Assembly (NCBI GenBank): GCA_001769035.1
Contig: MENF01000197.1
Location: 1 to 40,739 of the forward strand
Source: Bacteroidetes bacterium GWA2_32_17
GTDB lineage: Bacteria > Bacteroidota > Bacteroidia > Bacteroidales > GWA2-32-17
Direction of reading: 5' to 3'
Length of the DNA: 40,739 nt
Below, in pieces: positions 25,809 through 33,461 of the stretch. Made by a program: the position numbers and the translations under genes. A model generated the notes under the pieces. That model had not been told where the DNA came from, did not search any database, and saw only the letters and a program-made list of their open reading frames with translations. Numbering within the stretch: the first letter of the stretch is position 1; every line of letters begins with the position of its first letter.

Positions 25809-26324
25809 TTATTCGTTAATTTTTTCTCCTTTAGCCAATTTTTTAATTTTCTCATATAATAAATCTTCATCACCTTCGGCATAAGTAGTATGCTGATATA
25901 CAACCGTTCCCGAGCTATCTAATAAAAAAGTATGAGGAATATTTATGACATTCATAGCTCTTTTAAAATCACTATTAGCGTCAAGTAAAATTTCATATTC
26001 CCACCCCTTTCCATTTACAAAAGGAGCAACACGGTTCATACTTTTCGAATCATCAACCGAAACTGCATAAAGTTTAACTCCTGTTTCGATTTGCCAATCG
26101 GGATATTTTTCGGCAATTGAAACTAACTCCATTACACAGGGTTTACACCATGTAGCCCAGAAATCAATCACAATAGGTTTACCATTGTTTTTAATTTCAG
26201 AAGTATTAATTTTTTTTCCATCTAAAGTTTTAACATCTATTGATGGAAGTTTAAAATTAATAGTTTGCGAAAAGATAATATTTGTATAAAAAAAACTAAA
26301 AAAAACTAAATTTATAATTTTCAT
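25809..26324 (-). CDS. TlpA-family thiol:disulfide oxidoreductase
   Basis: A 171-aa periplasmic thioredoxin-like protein. It has a signal peptide (about 1-19, ending IIFSQ), then IDVKTLDGKKINTSEIKNNG and the active site W59-C60-K-P-C63 in IDFWATWCKPC. The cis-Pro loop follows later in INIPHTFLLDSSGTVVYQH. It reduces or isomerises disulfides in the cell envelope. First gene of the putative operon with the DUF6029 barrel and the Omp28-like lipoprotein, which also has a CxxC. Confidence 0.92.
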   Translation of the reverse strand: MKIINLVFFSFFYTNIIFSQTINFKLPSIDVKTLDGKKINTSEIKNNGKPIVIDFWATWCKPCVMELVSIAEKYPDWQIETGVKLYAVSVDDSKSMNRVAPFVNGKGWEYEILLDANSDFKRAMNVINIPHTFLLDSSGTVVYQHTTYAEGDEDLLYEKIKKLAKGEKINE

Positions 26325-26590
26325 ATATCTATTTGTTTACTGAAATATTTTTTGCGAATATAAAAATTCTTCGTTTCACTCAAAATGATTTATAAATTAA
26401 ATAAAAAAAGAAATCTTAATTCGAAGTCAAAAATTACTCCAAATTAAGATTTCAAAAATCAAAGAACATTCTACAATAATATTATTTAAATTTTGATTGC
26501 TCTATTATCTATTGTTTGAAATATTGATTTGACGATAACTTTTGCAACCCATAAAAACCATCAATAAATATTTTATGTGTTGTGCATAGT
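26325..26590. other. Spacer upstream of the TlpA-like gene
   Basis: 266 bp of AT-rich DNA with no open frame of note and no -33/-7 pair that I can defend. An imperfect inverted repeat (AAATCTTAATTCGAAG near 26411 and AATTAAGATTTC near 26443) could form a hairpin. Confidence 0.45.
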
Positions 26591-26737
26591 TAGAGTCTGT
26601 CTGTAATGTCTGTTTTTTGAAAATCAACGTTTACCCCATCCCTAAAGGGAGCGTTGATTTTCAATGACTTCTCCCTTTAGGGTACGGGGTAAAAAGTCAT
26701 CGAAAATCAAATCTACTTATATTACAGACAGACACTA
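26591..26737. mobile_element. MITE-like element 1 (147 bp)
   Basis: The ends are inverted repeats, TAGAGTCTGTCTGTAAT on the left and the complement of TAGTGTCTGTCTGTAAT on the right (16 of 17 match). The inside folds into two long stems, GAAAATCAACG with CGTTGATTTTC and ACCCCATCCCTAAAGGGA with TCCCTTTAGGGTACGGGGT. It has no coding capacity. It begins and ends with TA, as for elements moved by TA-targeting (IS630/Tc1-type) transposases; the link to such a transposase is inference. Confidence 0.8.
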
Positions 26738-26739
26738 GT

Positions 26740-26885
26740 TAGTGTCTGTCCATAATGTCCGATTTCTTCGTTATGCTTGTTTTGAAAACAGTCATTTACA
26801 AAAGTAAACTCCTTGATTTTCAAAACTACGCAAGCCTCGAACTCGAACATTCTGAACCAGACACTGACTTTATGGACAAACACTA
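26740..26885. mobile_element. MITE-like element 2 (146 bp)
   Basis: The ends TAGTGTCTGTCCATAAT and the complement of TAGTGTTTGTCCATAAA match at 15 of 17 positions and resemble those of element 1, which lies 2 bp away. Its first 76 bp recur at 40664-40739 with about six differences. The interior is unlike element 1. It ends 1 bp before the stop codon of the toxin gene. Confidence 0.85.
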
Positions 26886-26886
26886 G

Positions 26887-27192
26887 TTAATGTTTTATAA
26901 ACGATGTTCTCTTAAGTAATCTTGCTGAATGATAAACTCTTAAAATATCTACCTTTGTATCTGATAAAATTTTATAAACAATCCTGTAACTTCCACTTAT
27001 AACCTCCCTGATTTTAGAATTGTTAATTTCAGGAACAATTCTTCCTACTCGAGGATTATCAATAATATCCTGAACACGTAGATAAATTTTCTCAATTGTT
27101 ATTAAAGCATATCTTTGTGAGTACAACGAAATATAGTCATAAATTTCTTTCAAGTCTTCAATTGATAATTCTGTCCAGACTATTTTGACCAT
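26887..27192 (-). CDS. RelE/ParE-family toxin
   Basis: A 101-aa toxin of the ParE/RelE fold. The N-terminal helices VWTELSIEDLKEIYDYI are followed by NPRVGRIVPEINNSKIREVISGSYRIVYKI and the final strand VDILRVYHSARLL. This pattern matches ParE-like type II toxins, which inhibit gyrase, or RelE-like ones, which cut mRNA; sequence alone does not decide. Its start overlaps the antitoxin gene by 13 bp. The stop codon lies 1 bp from MITE-like element 2. Confidence 0.9.
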   Translation of the reverse strand: MVKIVWTELSIEDLKEIYDYISLYSQRYALITIEKIYLRVQDIIDNPRVGRIVPEINNSKIREVISGSYRIVYKILSDTKVDILRVYHSARLLKRTSFIKH

Positions 27193-27362
27193 TTATCTAT
27201 CATTAATTTTACATCTTTATTTGAAATTACTTTACCATTATTAGATTGTATAATTCCTTCCTCAACTTTTTCTACAAATATTAACTGGTCAATTAACTCG
27301 TCAATACTGAATGATTCAGGTAAATTATCAATTGACTGTTTAACTTTTCGCTTTGTTAACAT
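27180..27362 (-). CDS. Cognate antitoxin
   Basis: A 60-aa acidic protein (LPESFSIDELIDQLIFVEKVEEGI, then KVISNKDVKLMIDKWSK) directly upstream of, and overlapping, the ParE/RelE-like toxin. Size, charge and order match small antitoxins of the type found with ParE-family toxins in Bacteroidota. It has no obvious DNA-binding helix-turn-helix at the N-terminus. Confidence 0.85.
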   Translation of the reverse strand: MLTKRKVKQSIDNLPESFSIDELIDQLIFVEKVEEGIIQSNNGKVISNKDVKLMIDKWSK

Positions 27363-27438
27363 TTTAATTTAATTTTAATGTAAATGAAACAAGTATTCTA
27401 TGAATTTCGTTAATACCAATAATGTATAACCCCATGAA

Positions 27439-29208
27439 TTATCTTGTTAATACTATATTACGTGTAATAACATTCTGTTGATTTGTAATTCTTGCTAAAT
27501 AGCTTCCATTAGAAAGTGATGTCAAATTTAATTGTTCACTATTAGAATTTAATAAAGTTGAATAAACAACTTTACCAAGAATATCAATTATTTCGATATT
27601 TGAATTTTCGGCATTTAAAACAAATAACTCGCCGTTTGAAGGGTTAGGGAAAATTTTTATTTGAGCTTCAAAGTCGCTTTCATTTATATTAGTTAAAAGC
27701 ACATCAGCAAATTTTGATTGAAATACTTCTTTTGTAGTAGTTCCCTGAACAAAAACAACTACTTGCAGGTCGCTCATCTCTTCTACATTAGTAGTACTTA
27801 AGTTCTGAGTATAGGTTTGTGTATAAGGAGTTCCTGCTGTAAAGCTAACTGTTGAACCGCTGCCATTTGGTAACATTTTCATCATTACATGAGTCCATGA
27901 TGTTTCACCGTTGTTTCCGACATTACCGGTAGTTGTTTTTTCAACTACTACAGTATAAACCTTAAAACTTCCGGTAACATAAGGGTCAATGGTAATTGGT
28001 ACTGTAATAGTTGTACCGCTATAAGAAGGAGTAATATTAATTACGAAGAAAGTAGCTTTTGCAGTTTCGGTTGATAATTCTGTTGCCATACCACCTGATG
28101 TCATTGCTGAACTACCACCATCAATATACAAATCGGGAACGCCACTAACACCATAATAAGTTCTGCGGGTACCACCTTCTGCTGTGTAGTATGGGTCACC
28201 AGGGCTGGGCCAGTTCATTTGGTATTTAATTAAAGAAAACGCATTGGGATGTGCTGTAATAAACGGAGTAAAAGTACCGCTGTTAAAGCTAGCACAAGGG
28301 GCGCATGTTGAACTGGTAAATTCTTCATAGAGTGGCAACCGGCTGGTTGATTGTGTTGCAATAGACACCACTTTAGTAAGCGTATCGTTTGTATGACAAC
28401 TGTCAGGATTAACACCATTTACACCACTTATCCATGTTTTAACAGTATAATTTCCGGGGGTTGCTGCCCAAACAGGTGTACATGTATAATTATAAGATTG
28501 ACCGGGTGCAATATTAATAGAACTAACATTAGTTGTATTAGTTGTTCCTGAATTGATTTTATAATTTAATGTTAAGGAAGTTAAATTTGTTGTTCCATAG
28601 TTAATTACCGCTCCAGTAATATTAACATTACCTTGTGCAATGTATGAAGGTGTTGTAATTGTATTCATTTTAGCATCAATTGTATAAGGTTTAAATAATG
28701 TAAAATCATCAATCCACCAATCATTAATATTATAAGAATCTCCATTATAGAAGAAACAAAGCTGGGTAGTGGCACTGCCTATATCTGCATTTGAAAATTG
28801 AAATAAAACCTGAGTTGCAGCAATAGAAGATGATGGATTAACAATACTCCATATAGTTGTCCATGCGCCAGCATTCGAACGACTTGCCATACCAACAGTA
28901 TATGCACCACCATAATGACTTAAAGCGTGCTTAAAACTGACGAATAAAGTAGTAGCACCTGTAGTGTTAATGTTGCCGGTGATTAGTCGGGAAGCACCAA
29001 CAAATTGAGGATCCCAATAAAATTGACATTCAGGAGAAGTACCGCCTGCATTGGTTGATGCTTCAGAAGACCAATTAGTGGCATGTGCATCAATAGTCCA
29101 TCCCGTTGGAGGAACCGTACTAAATGATTGTGTTAAATACGTAGTTTGCTGAGCAATAACAAACAAAAATGCAAATTGAATCAAAAATAGTAATCCTAAT
29201 TTTTTCAT
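27439..29208 (-). CDS. T9SS cargo protein with Omp28-like thiol domain
   Basis: A 589-aa secreted protein. It has a signal peptide (cleavage near FVIAQQ), a choice-of-anchor-J/MAM-like lectin domain (about 25-175, with F-x-T-V-P-P-T-G-W-T-I and WWIDDFTLFKP), and a CARDB-like beta domain (about 178-285). An Omp28-like domain has LYEEFTSSTCAPCASFNSG (CxxC), and the C-terminus is a type A sorting domain (KIFPNPSNGELFVLNAEN; SNGSYLARITNQQNVITRNIVL). The combination suggests a surface protein that binds and perhaps reduces a substrate. It is divergent from the next T9SS gene. Confidence 0.88.
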   Translation of the reverse strand: MKKLGLLFLIQFAFLFVIAQQTTYLTQSFSTVPPTGWTIDAHATNWSSEASTNAGGTSPECQFYWDPQFVGASRLITGNINTTGATTLFVSFKHALSHYGGAYTVGMASRSNAGAWTTIWSIVNPSSSIAATQVLFQFSNADIGSATTQLCFFYNGDSYNINDWWIDDFTLFKPYTIDAKMNTITTPSYIAQGNVNITGAVINYGTTNLTSLTLNYKINSGTTNTTNVSSINIAPGQSYNYTCTPVWAATPGNYTVKTWISGVNGVNPDSCHTNDTLTKVVSIATQSTSRLPLYEEFTSSTCAPCASFNSGTFTPFITAHPNAFSLIKYQMNWPSPGDPYYTAEGGTRRTYYGVSGVPDLYIDGGSSAMTSGGMATELSTETAKATFFVINITPSYSGTTITVPITIDPYVTGSFKVYTVVVEKTTTGNVGNNGETSWTHVMMKMLPNGSGSTVSFTAGTPYTQTYTQNLSTTNVEEMSDLQVVVFVQGTTTKEVFQSKFADVLLTNINESDFEAQIKIFPNPSNGELFVLNAENSNIEIIDILGKVVYSTLLNSNSEQLNLTSLSNGSYLARITNQQNVITRNIVLTR

Positions 29209-29225
29209 AATAAATCGTTTTAGTT

Positions 29226-29259
29226 TTTGTCAAAATTAAATAAATATTTATTATCTTTG
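29226..29259 (+). promoter_or_regulatory. Possible promoter of the T9SS gene at 29343
   Basis: TTTG (29226-29229) and TATCTTTG (29252-29259) have the right motifs but 22 bp between them, slightly long. The start codon is 84 bp downstream. Confidence 0.35.
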
Positions 29260-29342
29260 TAAAAATAAAAATATTTTTTAATAAAAAAATATTTTATTTT
29301 GAAATAATTGAAATAAATAATTGATAATTAAATATCTATATT

Positions 29343-30083
29343 ATGAAAAAAATTTTACTTAGTTTAATCTTTTTATCAATTGGTTTAATAGTTAAATCGC
29401 AAACTCTTGAACTTTATACCGAAAATAATGTATTATTAGTTAATGGTGATACGATTTCAATTGATAGTGTATCAACTTCATTAGATAGTTTATCTTTTAA
29501 TGAAATGACTGTTAAACTTAATGTAAAAAATACAGGTACTGTTTCAAAAAGTGTAATTTGCAAAAAACAATATATAGATACAGTCGCAGGAACTGATAAT
29601 TCTTTTTGCTGGGCAGGTTCTTGCTGGCCGGAAGCTACTTTAGTTTCGCCACCACAACCAATTGATTCAGGAGCAACAAACTCAGAATTCAGCGGACACT
29701 ATGACCCAAATAATAATATTGGAACTTCAATTATTACATATATTTTTAAAGTATGGCATAGTGATGATTCATCTTGGGTAAATGTAAAATATAATGCTAA
29801 TTATAGTGGCATTTTAAATAATAGCTTTAGTTCGTCAATTTCGGCTCCTTATCCAAATCCAGCAAATAATAATATTAGTATTAATTACAATATTTCTAAT
29901 AAAAATAATGCAAACATTTTAATTTACAATGTTTATGGTAAATTAGAAAAACAAATTTCAATAAATAATTTAATTGGAGTAATAAATATTAATGTCAGCG
30001 ATTTACCATCAGGAATTTACTTTTACTCATTAAATATAGATGGGAAAATTATAAAAACTAGTAAATTAATCGTTAACCATTAA
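29343..30083 (+). CDS. Small T9SS cargo protein
   Basis: A 246-aa secreted protein. It has a signal peptide (ending LIVKSQ), a central beta domain of about 140 residues with paired cysteines (SFCWAGSCWPEA), and a type A sorting domain (SAPYPNPANNNISINYNISN; SGIYFYSLNIDGKIIKTSKLIV). The central part contains D-S-G-A-T-N-S-E-F-S-G-H-Y, a pattern seen in many Bacteroidota secreted proteins of unknown role. It converges with the sirtuin gene and overlaps it by 11 bp at the 3' ends. Confidence 0.85.
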   Translation: MKKILLSLIFLSIGLIVKSQTLELYTENNVLLVNGDTISIDSVSTSLDSLSFNEMTVKLNVKNTGTVSKSVICKKQYIDTVAGTDNSFCWAGSCWPEATLVSPPQPIDSGATNSEFSGHYDPNNNIGTSIITYIFKVWHSDDSSWVNVKYNANYSGILNNSFSSSISAPYPNPANNNISINYNISNKNNANILIYNVYGKLEKQISINNLIGVININVSDLPSGIYFYSLNIDGKIIKTSKLIVNH

Positions 30084-30759
30084 TTTTACTTAACTCTTCT
30101 GATAATTTTTCAACTCCTATACTTGCTTTTTCTTTAATAAAAGTAACTTTTCTGTTGCAATAAACATCATTTGGGTCAACTAAAAAAATTGGCACTTTTG
30201 GTTTCACATAACTTAATAAACCCGCAGCAGGATATACATTTAACGAAGTACCAATTACAACAAAAATATCTGCAGTTAAAGTAATATCAATAGCTTTTTC
30301 GAGCATTGGAACTGCTTCGCCAAACCAAACAATATAAGGTCGTAATTGAAAACCTTTTTCACATAAATCGCCTTTCTTTAGCTCCCAACCTTTAATGTTA
30401 TACACAAGCGATGAATCGCCGGTACTTACCGATTTTAATAATTCGCCATGTAAATGTGTAATATTTTTACTTCCCGCTTTTTCGTGCAAATCGTCAACAT
30501 TTTGAGTAATTATGTGAACATTAAAATATTTTTCAAGTTCAGCTAATTTATAATGGGCAGCATTTGGTTTACAATCTAAAAGTTGTTTGCGGCGCTGGTT
30601 GTAAAAATCTAAAACCAACTCCATATTATTTCCCCAAGCCTGCGGGCTTGCAACTTCCATTATATCGTATTCTTCCCATAATCCACCCATATCGCGAAAG
30701 GTTTTAATTCCGCTTTCGGCACTAATACCTGCTCCGGTTAATACTATAAGATTTAGCAT
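30073..30759 (-). CDS. Sir2-family NAD-dependent deacylase without zinc cysteines
   Basis: A 228-aa class III sirtuin that removes acyl groups from lysines using NAD. Motifs are TGAGISAESGIKTFRD (8-23), the TQNVDDLHEKAG loop, the catalytic His in HLHGEL, LRPYIVWFGEAVP and the NAD motif VVIGTSLNVYPAAGL. Y53 and R56 in FYNQRRKQ match the Tyr-x-x-Arg pair that lets CobB/SIRT5 accept succinyl or malonyl lysine. The usual four zinc cysteines between HLHGEL and LRP are missing; only one Cys is present. This seems to be usual in Bacteroidota sirtuins. Confidence 0.92.
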   Translation of the reverse strand: MLNLIVLTGAGISAESGIKTFRDMGGLWEEYDIMEVASPQAWGNNMELVLDFYNQRRKQLLDCKPNAAHYKLAELEKYFNVHIITQNVDDLHEKAGSKNITHLHGELLKSVSTGDSSLVYNIKGWELKKGDLCEKGFQLRPYIVWFGEAVPMLEKAIDITLTADIFVVIGTSLNVYPAAGLLSYVKPKVPIFLVDPNDVYCNRKVTFIKEKASIGVEKLSEELSKING

Positions 30760-30911
30760 ATTTCAAGTTTCAAGTTTCGGGTTTCAAGTTTCGGGTTTCA
30801 AGTTTCGAGTTTCGGGTTATACACACAAGCCCTCTTGGTATTTGGAATTTGAAACTTGGAATTTGGAACCCGTGGCTTATTCACTTTTGGCTAACACCAG
30901 TTATTAAACAT
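30760..30911. repeat. TTTCAAGTTTCGGG word array upstream of the sirtuin
   Basis: Five near-copies of TTTCAAGTTTCGGG run directly into the sirtuin start, followed by TTGGTATTTGGAATTTGAAAC and TTGGAATTTGGAACCCG. It fills the gap to the stop of the GRAM-like gene; no gene or clear promoter is visible. Confidence 0.7.
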
Positions 30912-31268
30912 TTAACTTTTTTGATTTATTGCTGCTGCAACCTTATCAATATTTAACATTCCGTAATCGAAAACATGTTTTTCGCCATTTTTCATTGAAA
31001 GAATTACCTTTTTACTTAAAAAGTTTTTAGCAGTTTCAACTGTTAAAATATCTTCTTTTGGTAATATTGAATAACCTAAAGAATTTGGTGCATAAGCAGA
31101 GGTCGCTTCAATTGTGCCTAAAATGCTTGCTTCGTACTTAGCTTCGTAAATAAGACGTTTGTTTGTAACGGTTAGTTTACCATTATATTTTCCGCCAAAC
31201 GGAGGAACGTATAAAATTGTCCATGTGTCAATTTTATTTTCACCTTGTTCAAAATCAATATTTGCCAT
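30912..31268 (-). CDS. GRAM/PH-like small protein
   Basis: A 118-aa cytoplasmic protein. The stretch YNGKLTVTNKRLIYEAKYE is the classic strand pair of GRAM/bacterial PH domains, and VILSMKNGEKHVFDYGML plus a last helix fits the end of the fold. Such domains bind lipids or act as small beta-sandwich adaptors. Its function here is unknown. It has its own promoter and lies divergent from dnaG. Confidence 0.7.
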   Translation of the reverse strand: MANIDFEQGENKIDTWTILYVPPFGGKYNGKLTVTNKRLIYEAKYEASILGTIEATSAYAPNSLGYSILPKEDILTVETAKNFLSKKVILSMKNGEKHVFDYGMLNIDKVAAAINQKS

Positions 31269-31304
31269 AATAAAAGTTTTAAAATTGTTAATTAGTTAAT
31301 TGTA

Positions 31305-31337
31305 CAAATTTATAAAATAATAAGTTAATTATGCAAA
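31305..31337 (-). promoter_or_regulatory. Promoter of the GRAM/PH-like gene
   Basis: On the minus strand TTTG (31334-31337) and TAAATTTG (31305-31312), 21 bp apart, match the -33/-7 pattern; the ATG is 37 bp downstream of the -7 box. Confidence 0.55.
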
Positions 31338-31409
31338 AATTTATTTATTAACAGAAGTAATAAATTATATTACATTTTAATACTTTTGAATTATTATAAA
31401 TTTGAAAAA

Positions 31410-33374
31410 TTGATTGACGAAATAACCATACAACGAATAATAGATACCTCCCGAATTGACGAGGTTGTTTCGGAATTTGTAACGTTAAAAAAACGCGGTT
31501 CAAATTTCATTGGTTTATGTCCCTTTCATAACGAAAAAACGCCTTCATTTTCGGTTTCACATGTAAAAGGGATATATAAATGCTTTGGCTGTGGAAAAGC
31601 CGGAAACGCTGTAAATTTTTTAATGGAGCACGAGCATATTCAGTACCCTGATGCCTTGCGGTGGCTTGCAAAAAAATATCACATCGAAATTCAGGAAAAA
31701 GAATTAACTGCCGAAGATATTGCCAAGCATGACGAACGCGAAAGTTTATTTATTGCAACAAATTTTGCTCATAATTTTTTTGTTAATTCTTTAAATAATA
31801 CTGATGAAGGTAAAGCAATTGGATTATCATACTTTCACGAAAGAGGTTTTAGAGATGATATTATTAAAAAATTTGAACTAGGTTATTCATCCGAAAAATC
31901 AACTACTTTTTACCAAACTGCAATTAAAAACGCCTTCAAAGAAGAAATTCTTTTAAAAGCAGGATTAATTAATAAAGGTAATTACGATAATTTTAGCGGA
32001 AGAGTAATTTTTCCAATTCACAATTTAAGCGGAAGAGTTGTTGGGTTCACAGGCAGAGTTTTAAAAGACGACAAAGCTAAAGCAAAATATTTTAATAGTC
32101 CCGAATCGGAAATTTTTCATAAAGGGAAAATTTTATTCGGACTTTATCTGGCAAAAAAAGCAATTTCGGATAACGATAAATGCTATTTAGTTGAAGGTAA
32201 TGCAGATGTTATTTCGCTCCATCAATCGGGCATAGAGAACTGCGTAGCATCATCTGGAACAGCTTTAACAATAGACCAAATATTATTAATAAAACGGTTT
32301 ACTAAAAACATAATTTTAATTTACGATAGCGACCCCGCCGGAATAAAAGCTACTCTTCGTGGCATTGATATGCTTTTAGAAGAAGGAATGCGTTTAAAAG
32401 TTGTTTTGTTGCCTAAAGGCGAAGACCCCGACTCGTTTGCACGAGCGCACAGTTCATCAGAATTAATTGAATTTCTTGAAAAAGAAGAAAAAGATTTTTT
32501 TGCATTTAAAATAAATGTTCTTTTAAAAGATGCCGGCAAAGACCCCGTTAAACGCAGCGATGTTTTAAATGATATTGTAATAAGTTTAGCATTTATTCAA
32601 GACAACATTTTACGTTCGTTATATATAAAAGATTGCTGTAAAATGTTAAACGTTGAAGAACAGCTTCTTCATAGCGAAGTGGCTAAAAGAATTATTAATA
32701 AAAGATACGATTCAACTTCAAATATCAGGGCAAACGAATTAATAAATATTCAGCCACAAACACCTCAACTGCCTTCAATAATTGACGATTATTATGCCGA
32801 AGAACAAGAGTATGAAATTCTTAGAATACTTTTTCTATATGGAAACAAGACTTTATATAAAGAAATAAAAGACGAAACTGAAATTGAACATAAAGTAGTA
32901 GATTTTGTTATTAATGAATTAGTTAATGATGTTCAGGAATTAAAAAACTTATGCTATCATAAAGTTTTTAAAATATTTTGCGAACAACTTAAAAATTACA
33001 AAGAAATAGACACTAAAGAATTTATATATAACAGCGATGAAGTTATTCAAAAATTATCAGCCGATATATTAAACACACCTTATTATCGTGCAAAAATACA
33101 AGGACAAAGCGATTGGTTATCAAAATACTATAAAAGAATAGGGATTTATGTTAAAACCGAAGATATTCAACTTCAGGTTTCAGTTTCGGAAGTAATAATA
33201 AGGTATAAAATAAAAATTCTTGAATTGTATATAAAAGAACTTCAGAATAAAATAATGTTAGCTCAAAATGTAAATGCCGAACAAGAAATCAATAATTTGT
33301 TGAATGATTATAGCAAAACTACAAAAACCCTAAAAGAGCTTTATAAATTTTATGGGCAAGTTGTTAGGAAATAG
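31410..33374 (+). CDS. dnaG: DNA primase DnaG
   Basis: A primase of about 654 aa that makes RNA primers for replication. The start chosen is TTG 31410 (MIDEITIQRIIDTSRIDEVV), which agrees with the usual family N-terminus; a TTG at 31386 would add eight residues. With this start the CHC2 zinc residues are C37, H40, C58 and C61 (LCPFH and YKCFGCG). The catalytic core follows (FSGRVIFPIHNLSGRVVGFTGR; Toprim VEGNADVISLHQSG; ILIYDSDPAG), then a C-terminal helicase-interaction region. The Toprim motif has N-A where Y-T or Y-M is common. It is convergent with glmS. Confidence 0.95.
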   Translation: MIDEITIQRIIDTSRIDEVVSEFVTLKKRGSNFIGLCPFHNEKTPSFSVSHVKGIYKCFGCGKAGNAVNFLMEHEHIQYPDALRWLAKKYHIEIQEKELTAEDIAKHDERESLFIATNFAHNFFVNSLNNTDEGKAIGLSYFHERGFRDDIIKKFELGYSSEKSTTFYQTAIKNAFKEEILLKAGLINKGNYDNFSGRVIFPIHNLSGRVVGFTGRVLKDDKAKAKYFNSPESEIFHKGKILFGLYLAKKAISDNDKCYLVEGNADVISLHQSGIENCVASSGTALTIDQILLIKRFTKNIILIYDSDPAGIKATLRGIDMLLEEGMRLKVVLLPKGEDPDSFARAHSSSELIEFLEKEEKDFFAFKINVLLKDAGKDPVKRSDVLNDIVISLAFIQDNILRSLYIKDCCKMLNVEEQLLHSEVAKRIINKRYDSTSNIRANELINIQPQTPQLPSIIDDYYAEEQEYEILRILFLYGNKTLYKEIKDETEIEHKVVDFVINELVNDVQELKNLCYHKVFKIFCEQLKNYKEIDTKEFIYNSDEVIQKLSADILNTPYYRAKIQGQSDWLSKYYKRIGIYVKTEDIQLQVSVSEVIIRYKIKILELYIKELQNKIMLAQNVNAEQEINNLLNDYSKTTKTLKELYKFYGQVVRK

Positions 33375-33461
33375 TAAGCAGTTAGCAGTAATTGATAATC
33401 GGTAAACAGTAATCGGTAAACAGTAGGGATTAGGGTTGGAATTTGAAATTTAAGTTTGGTA
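33375..33461. repeat. Short-word tract between the dnaG and glmS stops
   Basis: AGTAAGCAGTTAGCAGTAAT and two GGTAAACAGTAATC-type words, then GGAATTTGAAATTTAAG. These are the AACAGTAAACAGT and TTTGGAATTTG families also seen in other spacers. Confidence 0.5.
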
